Assembly (NCBI RefSeq): GCF_900113445.1
Contig: NZ_FOPJ01000003.1
Location: forward strand, 124,001-188,000
Source of the DNA: Corynebacterium spheniscorum
GTDB lineage: Bacteria > Actinomycetota > Actinomycetes > Mycobacteriales > Mycobacteriaceae
DNA length: 64,000 nucleotides
Direction: 5' to 3'
Made by a program: the position numbers and the translations under genes. The notes beneath the pieces were generated by a model. That model saw only the letters and a program-made list of their open reading frames with translations. It was not told the DNA's origin and did no database searches. Shown piece by piece: positions 55,715 through 64,000 of the stretch. Each line of letters begins with the position of its first letter. The stretch's first letter is position 1.

Positions 55715-58417
55715 TCATTCCACAATAATTTTGCCGCGGGCACCTAATTCGGCGTGCACCATTTGGTGATCCACAAAGTTATAGGTGCCGGGCTCAATAA
55801 AGCGGGCTTCAACATATCCGCCTTGCGCGGCCGATAAATCAAGAGCCTGGCCGCCACCAACGGAATCATCTAAACGCAGCGCGCCTTCTTTATAGACGCG
55901 GTGGAATTGGGTGCCCACAATGTGGAAACTCGTGCCCTTATTGGGGCCGGCGGCGAGCACCCAAAAACGAGCTGTTTCCCCAGCTTTCAGGTGGATCGGG
56001 TGTGCCACGTATTGGGCTGGGTAACCGTTGAATCGATAAGCATCTGGGGTTTCGGCCGCGACTTTATCCGGGTCGGGGCCATCTTCACCCCAATAGCCTT
56101 CGGATTGCACCATCACGAATTCATGATCAACAGGGGCTAAATCCGGGGGATCAATAACTACCGCACCATGCATGCCAGCGGAAATGTGATTACTCATGGG
56201 CATGGTGCTGCAATGATAAAGCCAAATTCCGGCGTGTTCTGCGCGGAAACGATAGACCAGGGATTCACCGGGCGCTAGTTGGCGCATCGGTTCATCGGGG
56301 CTAACCATGCCGGCGTGGAAATCCAAAGAATGCGACATAGTGCCGTCATTAATTAAGGTGACTTCAAATTCATCACCCACGCGGCCGCGCAAGGTGGGAC
56401 CAACTGGGCCGCCATTAAAGGTCCACAAGTTTTGTTCCACCCCGGGTGCAATATAGCCGCGCATTTCACTGGCCCTTAAAGTCACCTTATGCAGGGTGCT
56501 ATCTTCTGCCGGCGCTAACACCGGGTCAATTGTGGGCGAATCTGGGTCCGGGTCAGGCACCATATTCGCACCATGCGCAGCATGAATATCACCTTCATGA
56601 CCAGGGGCCGGCGGGATATCGCTGGCCTTACCCAGTGCCTGAATGCTCATGGTCATGCCCATTTGGCGGTGCCCTGCGATGGTGCACCAGCCTTCCACGG
56701 TGCCCGGCAGCATCGGAATTTCCAGGGTCGTAGAGCTTCCGGGGGCCATGCGCCCAGTGTGCGCGCCGGTAGCTAAGCGCAGGTCATGAACCTGCGCGTC
56801 GGTGTTATTGACGTGCAGCAGCACGCGGTCACCCACATTTGCCACCACCACATTCGGCACGAAGTGCATGTCATCGGTTTCGATGGTGGCTTCCACGGTA
56901 TTACCGGTCGCCACAATTTCTGGGTCCACCTCAGCTGCGGGGCTGCTGCTGCCACCGCCGCCAACTAATTGTCCGCTGAGGGCCACAATCAATGCCATTA
57001 CTCCCAGCGCGGCGGCGAATTGTGTGCCTACCCTAGAAGGTCGTTTATCAGGTTGTTGCATGGGCACCTCAGCCACTGCCGGCCTCTTCTTTCCTTTGCC
57101 AGTGTCCTCTTTAGCCCCCGCCGCTTTCGCCTCTGCTGCCATCCGCGCGCGATTTTTCAGTATCTGCAGCTGGGCTTTGGTTGAACGCACCGTCAACGGC
57201 AAATATGTCACCAAAGCCAGTCCGACCGCCGCGGATACCGCCACCTTGGTCCAGGAGGCCAGCGGCAATAACCACAGCATCAACCCAAGATTAATAATCG
57301 CGAAGCGGAATGCCCCCGCCCGATTCGCTTCCCTTAGGCCCGCATTCATGGCCGCCGAACCACCACCAATCGTGGAGGGCAATATCCAGCTCAACACCCC
57401 CAAGAGCAATTGCGCAGCAAACCCAATCACCAAGGGCAAGGTCAGGTCCGTCATGCTAAATGCTGGATGGCTGGCCAAGGGTACTGCCGCAAGCAAGGAA
57501 CCGATTAACCATGCCACCGCCCCGGCTGCGGAAAGTGCTGGATAAATCACCCGATCACGGGGGTCTTTGAGCACATCAATAATGTTGTGTGCCCACGGTA
57601 TCGCGGAGATAACCCATCCGACCGCTACCAAGGCAAACCCTAGGGAGGCCCCCAACCAGAATCCCAGCAGCGCTGATACCGCGCCCAAGATAATGCCCGC
57701 AAGCTGGAATCCTAAGGCCCAGAAGGGCCGCGAGAAGCGCGACATGCGGGTCCGCCACATGGCGGGGAACATGGTCACCAAGGTGCCGCTGGCCGCCAAA
57801 CCAATAAACCCAACCAGGTTCACCAGCTCATGGGCTAACACCAGCCGATCATGGAAATCCTCCCCTACCGGGGAGGCCAACAACGCCCCAAAAACCGCAC
57901 CAATGGGCAATAAGCAGGCGGAAGCCACATAATGCCAGCCCACCACCGCATAGGTGCTATCGCGATGCGTAATCACCTGCCGCAAAATCACCAGCGCATG
58001 CCAGGCCACCGCCGAACCAATAATCGCCGCACCCACAGTGGTTATTTGCCAGATATCACTGAGCTTGCCAACAATGGTCACCACAATGCCCGCATTCAAG
58101 ATAGAGATGCGCAATAACTGCCACTTCCGGAAATCCGCTGGCAGCTTTAATTTAAGCAGGCGTTCAGCAAAGTGCTGGCCCCATACCAGCACCGAGTTAG
58201 TGGCCGCACCCAAGGTAAACAGGTGCACCATAAGCCAGCGTCCCTCTGGCACGAAGGGGTGTACCAGTGCGGCCACCACAATCATCGCCATCCAAAAACG
58301 CACAGGCTTGCCGGCCCGCCTATGCCAGGAGCTGCGAGGTTTCTTCCGCGTCGACCGCTCCGCGGGCTTTCCCGCAGGTGTGCTGAAAGTAGGGGCGTTG
58401 CCGGGGTGATCAGTCAT
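55715..58417 (-). CDS. nirK: Copper nitrite reductase (NirK type) fused to a membrane domain
   Basis: 900 aa. Residues about 40-415 form about ten to twelve spans with conserved His (VHLFTLG, GQHFAERLL, LAHELVN). About 465-488 is a further segment. Residues 505-595 are a cupredoxin with H544, C578, H583 and Met 586/588. Residues 640-900 are a two-domain nitrite reductase: HSLDFH gives the type-1 His696, catalytic Asp699 and type-2 His701; YHCSTMPMSNHISAGM gives His735, Cys736, His744, Met749; later His832/839 and FVDHQMVH complete the type-2 site. All NirK ligands are present, so NO formation from nitrite is expected. The membrane part resembles no enzyme I can name surely; quinol or haem roles are possible. 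Confidence 0.85.
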   Translation of the reverse strand: MTDHPGNAPTFSTPAGKPAERSTRKKPRSSWHRRAGKPVRFWMAMIVVAALVHPFVPEGRWLMVHLFTLGAATNSVLVWGQHFAERLLKLKLPADFRKWQLLRISILNAGIVVTIVGKLSDIWQITTVGAAIIGSAVAWHALVILRQVITHRDSTYAVVGWHYVASACLLPIGAVFGALLASPVGEDFHDRLVLAHELVNLVGFIGLAASGTLVTMFPAMWRTRMSRFSRPFWALGFQLAGIILGAVSALLGFWLGASLGFALVAVGWVISAIPWAHNIIDVLKDPRDRVIYPALSAAGAVAWLIGSLLAAVPLASHPAFSMTDLTLPLVIGFAAQLLLGVLSWILPSTIGGGSAAMNAGLREANRAGAFRFAIINLGLMLWLLPLASWTKVAVSAAVGLALVTYLPLTVRSTKAQLQILKNRARMAAEAKAAGAKEDTGKGKKRPAVAEVPMQQPDKRPSRVGTQFAAALGVMALIVALSGQLVGGGGSSSPAAEVDPEIVATGNTVEATIETDDMHFVPNVVVANVGDRVLLHVNNTDAQVHDLRLATGAHTGRMAPGSSTTLEIPMLPGTVEGWCTIAGHRQMGMTMSIQALGKASDIPPAPGHEGDIHAAHGANMVPDPDPDSPTIDPVLAPAEDSTLHKVTLRASEMRGYIAPGVEQNLWTFNGGPVGPTLRGRVGDEFEVTLINDGTMSHSLDFHAGMVSPDEPMRQLAPGESLVYRFRAEHAGIWLYHCSTMPMSNHISAGMHGAVVIDPPDLAPVDHEFVMVQSEGYWGEDGPDPDKVAAETPDAYRFNGYPAQYVAHPIHLKAGETARFWVLAAGPNKGTSFHIVGTQFHRVYKEGALRLDDSVGGGQALDLSAAQGGYVEARFIEPGTYNFVDHQMVHAELGARGKIIVE

Positions 58418-58468
58418 AGTCTCCAGCGTAGACCTGCTCCCCTACTCCGGTTCAAGATCGTGGGCTTC

Positions 58469-58474
58469 TAGAAT
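58469..58474 (+). promoter_or_regulatory. -10 for the MFS exporter (leaderless start)
   Basis: TAGAAT, 7 nt before the GTG at 58482. It lies in the 64-bp gap to the divergent nirK-like gene. Confidence 0.55.
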
Positions 58475-58481
58475 CCTCCTA

Positions 58482-59663
58482 GTGACCACTGATTCCCACC
58501 CCAGCTCCACAACTTCCCGCCCCACCCGCACCCCTTGGGCGGCAGTTGTGACCCTCGCGCTGGGCATTTTCACCATCGTTACCCTCGAACAACTCCCCAT
58601 CGGGGTGCTCACCCTCATCTCCACCGGGCTGGCCACCAGCGACGCCACCATTGGTTTAGGAGTCACCATCCCCGGCATTTTAGCTGGGCTCTGTGCCGCT
58701 TTTGTTCCCAGACTCAGCGGCCAACTCGATCGCCGCATCGTCATGGCCAGCGCCATGTTCGCCGCCGCGATCTCCGCCACCGCCTCCGCTTTCGCCCCCA
58801 GTCCCGCACTGTTTTTAGGCTCGCGGATCATCGTCGGCTTCGCCATTGGCGTGTTCTGGGCATTATTGGGTTCCACCGCCTCCGCTATCGCCGCCCCCGG
58901 TGAGCTCTCCAAAGCACTCACCCTCGCCTTCTCCGGTGCCGCCGGTGCCGTGGTCCTAGGTGTCCCACTTTCCACCTGGGTAGGTGCACTTTTGGGTTGG
59001 CAAGGCGCGTTTCTTAGCGGCGCGGTAATCGCCGCACTAGTGGGCTTCACCCTCCTTTTTGTCCTCCCACCTGTACCCGCCACCGGGGAAGCCAGCCTCC
59101 ATGATCTTCGCCGTGCTTTAAGCATCCCCGGGGTGCGCTATGGCGTGATCTTCACCTTAGTTCTGGTCACCTCCCATTTCCTGGCATATACCTACGCCTC
59201 CCCCATCCTCCAGGATCTCGCCGGCATCTCCGCCGCGGCGGTGGGAACCATGCTCCTTATCTATGGTCTTGCCGGACTCATCGGCAATTTCCTCGCCGCC
59301 CCACTACTGAACCGCAGCATCCGCTTCGCCGTCATCCTCCTGCCCATCGGCCTACTCACCGGTATGCTCACCCTCGCCACCACCCACGGAGCACTCCCCG
59401 CAGCACTGGCCATGGCACTCTGGGGCACCTTCGGCGGCGGCATGAGCGTCATCTCCCTTGGCTGGGTAATGAGCTCCGCCGGGCGCCTCACCGAACCCGC
59501 CAGCGGTTTGAATTCCGCCGCTTTCAATATCGGTATCGCGTGTGGGGCTTTCGCTGGCGGCATGATCGAGACCCGCGGCTCAGCTTCCGTACTTATGACG
59601 GCCGCAGTGGGCATGGTGTGTGCCGCACTGCTTGGGTGGTTTGGCGCGAGTAAGAAAATCTAA
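58482..59663 (+). CDS. MFS exporter, DHA1/arabinose-efflux type
   Basis: 393 aa, 12 spans. N-terminus LGIFTIVTLEQLPIGVLTLIS and the loop RLSGQLDRRIVMASAMF match the drug:H+ antiporter-1/arabinose efflux group; motif C-like stretch GAAGAVVLGVPLSTWVG is present in span 5. Start GTG 58482 is leaderless. The exported compound is unknown. It is divergent from nirK by 64 bp and may share control with it. Confidence 0.9.
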   Translation: MTTDSHPSSTTSRPTRTPWAAVVTLALGIFTIVTLEQLPIGVLTLISTGLATSDATIGLGVTIPGILAGLCAAFVPRLSGQLDRRIVMASAMFAAAISATASAFAPSPALFLGSRIIVGFAIGVFWALLGSTASAIAAPGELSKALTLAFSGAAGAVVLGVPLSTWVGALLGWQGAFLSGAVIAALVGFTLLFVLPPVPATGEASLHDLRRALSIPGVRYGVIFTLVLVTSHFLAYTYASPILQDLAGISAAAVGTMLLIYGLAGLIGNFLAAPLLNRSIRFAVILLPIGLLTGMLTLATTHGALPAALAMALWGTFGGGMSVISLGWVMSSAGRLTEPASGLNSAAFNIGIACGAFAGGMIETRGSASVLMTAAVGMVCAALLGWFGASKKI

Positions 59664-59682
59664 ACCTCGGCAGGGAACCACC

Positions 59683-59744
59683 TGTGTTGTTGCTGACGTC
59701 TAAGGACTTTAAGGGACACCTCTTTAACTAGGAGCAGCAACACA
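59683..59744 (+). promoter_or_regulatory. Long inverted repeat that could mask a ribosome site
   Basis: TGTGTTGTTGCT (59683-59694) can pair with AGCAGCAACACA (59733-59744), one G-U pair, 38-nt loop. The right arm touches the AGGAG at 59730-59734 before the ATG at 59749. It may fold the leader of that gene. Confidence 0.4.
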
Positions 59745-59748
59745 GACC

Positions 59749-60288
59749 ATGATCAGCACCGAACACCATATTCTTCCCACCATTCGTCGCCGTGAACCCG
59801 CTAAAGCACAACTTGTTTCTTTAGCTTTAAACCGTGACCTTAATGTGCACCTCAGCACCTCAGGCCAGCTACTTTCCTATGAGGAGCTCGGCAAAGAATC
59901 CTTAAGCCTGCATGCTGCCTGGGAGCTTGCGGCACATAATTTCTTGCACCTTAGCCACCAAGAAATCCGCAGCGAAGCCATTATTTTCGACCCAGGCGGT
60001 AGTAGCAGCCCAGATGGCTGGGTTTTAAGCTCCCCGCAGGTAGAAGTCGCCGGCTGGCTGGCTCACCCACGGTGTTTCCACCTGCTTGAACACACCCTCA
60101 TCAGGCGCACCGGGTGCCAGGAATTGGCGTATCTTTTAGCTTCCCCGCATCGCCTTTATGCCATTCCGCGGGAAAAACTTCCCTTCTGGTCCGAGCTGAT
60201 TATGGTCAGCCGCTGGCTATCCCCGGTGCCTTTAATCTATGAGCATGGCTTTCCCAAGGCCCATTTCAGCCTGGTGCATGCCGCCTAA
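59749..60288 (+). CDS. Conserved hypothetical protein, 179 aa
   Basis: No family recognised. Soluble, no signal or spans; rich in His, Leu and Ser, with HAAWELAAHNFLHLSHQEI, a Gly/Ser loop GGSSSPDGW, VAGWLAHPRCFHLLEHTL, and a C-terminal part PFWSELIMVSRWLSPVPLIYEHG. ATG at 59749 has AGGAG 15 nt upstream, a little far. It lies 51 bp before treY in the same direction, so it could be cotranscribed; a trehalose role is only a guess. Confidence 0.75.
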   Translation: MISTEHHILPTIRRREPAKAQLVSLALNRDLNVHLSTSGQLLSYEELGKESLSLHAAWELAAHNFLHLSHQEIRSEAIIFDPGGSSSPDGWVLSSPQVEVAGWLAHPRCFHLLEHTLIRRTGCQELAYLLASPHRLYAIPREKLPFWSELIMVSRWLSPVPLIYEHGFPKAHFSLVHAA

Positions 60289-60339
60289 GCTCAAGCAACT
60301 GGCTAGGGTGGGGAAACAACACCGAATAATCCGAGAGGG

Positions 60340-62862
60340 ATGAATCTTCTTCACGCTATGTCACATCGACGCCCCATTACTGCCACCTATCGCCTCCAAT
60401 TGCGTGGCCCTCACGCCGATGAACAACAGCGCAGCTTCACCTTTTATGACGCTGCCGAGTTACTGCCCTACCTCAATGATCTCGGCATCAGCCACATTTA
60501 CCTCTCCCCCATCCTCCAAGCACCACCACATTCCGCCCACAACTACGATGTCACCAACCCCACCGCCATCAACCCAGAACTAGGCGGTGCCGAAGGTTTT
60601 TGCGTGCTCGCCCGCGCCGCCCGCGAACTCAACATGGGCATCATCATCGACATTGTTCCCAACCACCTCGGTGTCGATGACCCCACCTTAAACCCCTGGT
60701 GGTGGGATGTACTCAAACTAGGCCGCGACTCCACCTATGAGCCCTACTTCGATATTGACTGGCATGAAGACAATGGTGCTGATGGTCGCCTAGGTCTACC
60801 CATCTTGGGCTCTGAAGAAGATATCCACCAACTGCGCATCATCCCCGCACCCCAGGACTATCCCGCAGTCACCGCCGGCACCAAGGTGCTGGCCTACTAT
60901 GACACCTACTTCCCCATCGCCCCCGGCACCCTCATCGAAGATGACCCAGTAGCCACCCACGCCCAACAGCATTATCGCCTCATGTATTGGCGCGATGGTG
61001 TGAACTCCTATCGGCGCTTCTTCTCCGTCAATGGGTTAGCCGGGGTACGCCAGGAAGACCCCACCGTTTTTGAGCACACCCACCGCGTATTAAAAGAACT
61101 CTTAGAAGAAGACCTCATCGATGGGGTGCGCGTGGACCACCCCGATGGGCTATCCAACCCCTTTAGGTACCTCAAGCAACTGCGCGAGCTCATTGGCCCG
61201 GATCGTTGGTTGGTGATCGAAAAGATCCTCAGCGTAGATGAACCCCTTGATCCCCGCCTCGCCGTGGATGGCACCACCGGTTATGACGCGCTGCGCGAAC
61301 TCGATGGTGTTTTCCTGGCCCGCGCTGCTGAAGCCCCACTATCCATGCTGGCGTTGGAACAATCCGGCTCCACCTGGGATCAAGCAGCCATTGATGCCAC
61401 CGAGCAACAACTTAAAGCCCAAGTAGCCCGCGAGGAACTCATGGTGGAAGTCCGCCGCCTTGCCCGCGCTATCCGCCACGATAATTTCTCCACCGCCGGC
61501 GCCCTAGTCAGCGAAGAAGAACTCATCGACACCATCGTCGACCTGGTTGCCGAAATGCCGGTCTACCGTGCTGACTACCTTTCCCTTTCCCGGGTGACCG
61601 CCAGTGTTATCGCCGATATGTCCCGGCGCTTCCCCACCCGCCGCCGCGCCCTGGACCTCGTATCGGCCGCATTAATCGCCGAAGGGGAAGCCAAGGTTCG
61701 CTTCGCCCAAGTCTGCGGCGCGGTGATGGCCAAGGGTGTTGAAGACACCACCTTCTACCGTGCCTGCCGCCTGGTGGCACTCCAAGAAGTAGGTGGTGCG
61801 CCTGGTCGCTTTGGGGTATCGGCCGCAGAATTCCACCTGCTCCAACAAGAACGTGCCCGCCTCTGGCCGCACACCATGACCACGCTAAGCACCCATGACA
61901 CCAAACGTAGCGAAGATGTGCGTGCCCGCATCATTGAGCTCAGCGAATGCCCGGATCGTTTCGCGGAACTTTCCCGCAGCGTGAGCGCCATTGTGCCGGC
62001 CCCGGATGCCGCCACCGGGCATTTCCTGCTCCAAAACCTCCTCGGCATTTGGCCTTCTGATGGGGAGGTCAGCAGTAGTCTCGCCCAACGCTTCCGCGAC
62101 TATGCGATGAAAACGGTGCGCGAAGCTGGGGTGCACACCACCTGGGTGGACCCCGATGAAGGTTTTGAAAATGCTATCTCCAATTGGGTCGATGCGCTCA
62201 TTGACGGGCCGGTCTCCCCACTGATCACCGAACTAGCCCGCTACCTAGCCCCCGGGGCACGGCAAATCTCCTTAACCCGTAAGCTGCTTCAACTCATCGG
62301 ACCGGGTATCCCCGATGTCTACCAGGGCACCGAATTCTTCGATGACTCCCTCGTGGATCCGGATAACCGCCGCTTTGTGGACTACACCGCCCGCCAACAA
62401 ACCCTGGAACTGATTAACTCCGGGGTGGATTGGGCAAGCGAAGCTGCGAAGCTTCGCGACACTGATGAAGAAGGCAGCCCGCGCTGGTACCGGCACCTTG
62501 ATACCTTGGCTGATCGAGCGAAGCTCTCGCTTGTGCACCAAGCACTCCACGTGCGCCGCGAACACCCCGAACTTTTTGAAAAGGGACACTACCAAGCTGT
62601 GTTCGCGGTGGGCCCAGCTGAGGCACATGTAGTGGGCTTAGCTCGTGGGCTCAAAGACAATGAGATTGATGTCATCGCTGTGGGGGTGCGCCGCCCACTG
62701 GCCTTAATGGATGATCCCCGCGGCTGGGAAGAAACCACCATCACCTTGCCGGAAGGCCACTGGGTGGATCGCCTCACCGGAAGGCAGTGGGAAGGCCCCG
62801 TGGATGTGCCGGCGGAAGAACTTTTTGAGATCTTCCCCGCCGCACTGATGCTCGCAGGGTAA
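60340..62862 (+). CDS. treY: Maltooligosyl trehalose synthase TreY
   Basis: 840 aa GH13 enzyme that turns the reducing-end alpha-1,4 linkage of maltodextrin into alpha-1,1, after which TreZ releases trehalose. Conserved parts are TYRLQLRG, YLSPILQAPPHSAHNYDV, IIIDIVPNHLGVDDP, DGVRVDHPDGLSNP with the nucleophile Asp, WLVIEKIL with the acid Glu, VEDTTFYR, TLSTHDTKRSEDVRAR and PGIPDVYQGTEFFDDSLVDPDNRR. Start at 60340 has AATAAT 10 nt upstream (leaderless); the ATG at 60358 is an alternative that gives a more usual N-terminus. treZ is not in the window. Trehalose feeds trehalose mycolates and osmoprotection. Confidence 0.96.
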   Translation: MNLLHAMSHRRPITATYRLQLRGPHADEQQRSFTFYDAAELLPYLNDLGISHIYLSPILQAPPHSAHNYDVTNPTAINPELGGAEGFCVLARAARELNMGIIIDIVPNHLGVDDPTLNPWWWDVLKLGRDSTYEPYFDIDWHEDNGADGRLGLPILGSEEDIHQLRIIPAPQDYPAVTAGTKVLAYYDTYFPIAPGTLIEDDPVATHAQQHYRLMYWRDGVNSYRRFFSVNGLAGVRQEDPTVFEHTHRVLKELLEEDLIDGVRVDHPDGLSNPFRYLKQLRELIGPDRWLVIEKILSVDEPLDPRLAVDGTTGYDALRELDGVFLARAAEAPLSMLALEQSGSTWDQAAIDATEQQLKAQVAREELMVEVRRLARAIRHDNFSTAGALVSEEELIDTIVDLVAEMPVYRADYLSLSRVTASVIADMSRRFPTRRRALDLVSAALIAEGEAKVRFAQVCGAVMAKGVEDTTFYRACRLVALQEVGGAPGRFGVSAAEFHLLQQERARLWPHTMTTLSTHDTKRSEDVRARIIELSECPDRFAELSRSVSAIVPAPDAATGHFLLQNLLGIWPSDGEVSSSLAQRFRDYAMKTVREAGVHTTWVDPDEGFENAISNWVDALIDGPVSPLITELARYLAPGARQISLTRKLLQLIGPGIPDVYQGTEFFDDSLVDPDNRRFVDYTARQQTLELINSGVDWASEAAKLRDTDEEGSPRWYRHLDTLADRAKLSLVHQALHVRREHPELFEKGHYQAVFAVGPAEAHVVGLARGLKDNEIDVIAVGVRRPLALMDDPRGWEETTITLPEGHWVDRLTGRQWEGPVDVPAEELFEIFPAALMLAG

Positions 62863-62875
62863 TCTTTTGCCCATC

Positions 62876-63955
62876 ATGAGTGAAACGACCAACCCGATCT
62901 CTGCGCTGGCTAATCGCTACCACGAATGGGTGCGCACCCATCCCGAAGCGGACCGCACCTTCGGCGAAGCCATCGAAGAATTACTCAGCGACGCTGGTGT
63001 CTCCTTCGACCGTGTTTCTGCACGCATTAAAAGCTGGCCTTCGCTGAAAGCCAAAGCGAAGAAGCGGCGCAGCGATGGTTCTCTGGTCTACCCCAACCCC
63101 TGGGAAGATATCCATGACATCGTAGGAGTCCGGGTCACCACCTTCCACTCCACGGAGATCCCGGAAGCCATTAAGGTGCTGCGCGAATCCTTCCGGGTGC
63201 GGCGCAGCGTGGATAAAACCAAAGAAATGCAGGTGACCGGGAGCTTCGGTTATGGCTCCCACCACCTGGTATTAGAGGTCACCGATGAGGTTGAGGACCT
63301 GGCCATGCACCGCGGCCAAGTCTTTGAAGTCCAGGTTCGCACCGTGCTGCAGCACGCCTGGGCGGAGTTCGAACACGATATTCGCTATAAGCGTGGTGGT
63401 GCGGCACTGGATCCCCAAGTGGATCGCGCCTTTACTCTTGCCGCGGGGCTTATTGAGCTGGCGGACCAACAATTCGACCAGATTGCGGCGATTAAAGCCT
63501 CGGATCAAAAACCCGCTGATGATGTGGAACTGAGTGCCGAAACCCTGCCCGGAGTGTTGGCGGTACTCTTGGGGAATCGTTTCCCGCGCTCACGTTCGGA
63601 GCATTATCGCTGGTTGGATGAGCTTTTAAGCGCTAATGGCATCAGCACTGTGACTGCTTTGAAGGAATTGCTCAGTGAACCGGCGATTGAGGCGGTGCAC
63701 AAAGCCATGAAGTATCGCTTCTGCCCCGGCCAGGTGCGCCTGATTGATGACCTATTATTGCTGCGCTTTGGGGAGCAGCATATTAGCCGCACCGGGGATA
63801 CCGGGGAGCGTGCCCACCAGCGACCAAGTCGTCTTCAAGGGCGCCTCGGGCAGCTACAACGCGCCGGGATGATGGATAGTGCGTTGAGCTTCTTCCCCTC
63901 TACGGCGGCGAAGGTGGAGGAGAAGAATAAGCGGCGGCGTAATAAAAACAACTAA
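62876..63955 (+). CDS. relS: RelA/SpoT-domain alarmone synthetase (RelS type)
   Basis: 359 aa from ATG 62876. A single (p)ppGpp synthetase domain at about 55-215: IHDIVGVRVTTFHSTEIPEA, SFGYGSHHLVLEV and EVQVRTVLQHAWAEFEHDIRYK with the catalytic Glu. No HD hydrolase, TGS or ACT domain, so it is a small alarmone synthetase, longer than most because of a helical C-terminal part (about 230-320) and a basic tail KNKRRRNKNN. In C. glutamicum a RelS lies next to treY as here. It starts 13 bp after the treY stop and is probably cotranscribed. Confidence 0.9.
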   Translation: MSETTNPISALANRYHEWVRTHPEADRTFGEAIEELLSDAGVSFDRVSARIKSWPSLKAKAKKRRSDGSLVYPNPWEDIHDIVGVRVTTFHSTEIPEAIKVLRESFRVRRSVDKTKEMQVTGSFGYGSHHLVLEVTDEVEDLAMHRGQVFEVQVRTVLQHAWAEFEHDIRYKRGGAALDPQVDRAFTLAAGLIELADQQFDQIAAIKASDQKPADDVELSAETLPGVLAVLLGNRFPRSRSEHYRWLDELLSANGISTVTALKELLSEPAIEAVHKAMKYRFCPGQVRLIDDLLLLRFGEQHISRTGDTGERAHQRPSRLQGRLGQLQRAGMMDSALSFFPSTAAKVEEKNKRRRNKNN

Positions 63956-63984
63956 GCTAAGGCAGACGCACACCCTCAAACAAT

Positions 63985-63993
63985 GGAAGGAGA
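63985..63993 (+). promoter_or_regulatory. Ribosome binding site of the next gene
   Basis: GGAAGGAGA close to the right end of the window; a start codon should follow just outside it. The next gene therefore reads plus strand. Confidence 0.6.
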
Positions 63994-64000
63994 TCCTTTT

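Overview
The window is a chromosome segment from a high-GC Gram-positive bacterium of the order Mycobacteriales, almost certainly a Corynebacterium. The reasons are gene content and order (glnK-glnD, ftsY, smc, mutM, rnc, DUF177 and sepIVA; then gdh, glgP, pyk, lgt, the his operon, glgX, treY and a RelS-type alarmone synthetase), AmtR-type operator boxes, many GTG/TTG starts, and many starts with a -10 hexamer only 6-9 nt upstream, as expected for leaderless mRNAs. I do not assign a species.

Layout. 1-17.9 kb (all minus strand) runs from rnc back to glnD: DUF177-rnc-mutM, an AGCS amino-acid symporter, smc, a 1150-aa and a 123-aa protein of unknown function, ftsY, a GntP-type permease, an AEC-type permease, glnK and glnD (cut by the window edge). 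18-25.3 kb holds a LacI regulator, the ammonium channel gene amt behind two AmtR boxes, sepIVA, gdh, a glycerate kinase and a small unknown protein. 25.3-33 kb (mainly plus) holds a GalT/HIT-like DUF4921 protein, an SDR, an M20 amidohydrolase, glycogen phosphorylase and a convergent CrtI-like oxidoreductase. 33-37.4 kb has a shortened ClpP-like protein, pyk, lgt and a TrpC-like protein that has lost most catalytic residues. 37.6-47.1 kb is the his operon hisD-hisC-hisB-small membrane protein-MFS-hisH-hisA-impA-hisF-hisI, followed by an unlisted 30-codon Cys/Gly/Arg ORF and a His-repeat membrane protein. 47.4-51.8 kb has a YbjN-like protein, three related lipoproteins (one frameshifted) and a TetR regulator. 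51.9-64 kb holds glgX, an exonuclease-like/BRCT protein, a membrane-fused copper nitrite reductase, an MFS exporter, a small unknown protein, treY and relS.

How the genes work together. Nitrogen control: Amt, GlnK, GlnD and Gdh are all present, but amt is not next to glnK-glnD as it commonly is in relatives, and only amt carries clear AmtR boxes here. Glycogen/trehalose: GlgP, GlgX and TreY act on alpha-glucans; Pyk is glycolytic. Cell division and envelope: FtsY, SMC, SepIVA, Lgt and the lipoproteins. Stress: RelS, MutM, RNase III.

The most unusual parts are the stretch behind hisI (Cys-rich micro-ORF, GHE-repeat membrane protein, Cys-cluster TrpC relic), the ClpP-like protein lacking a precise internal segment that carries the oxyanion-hole glycines, the degenerate exonuclease-BRCT fusion, the 1150-aa orphan between ftsY and smc, and the three-lipoprotein NSC/WxFC family. 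All calls come from reading the sequence; no database search was run.
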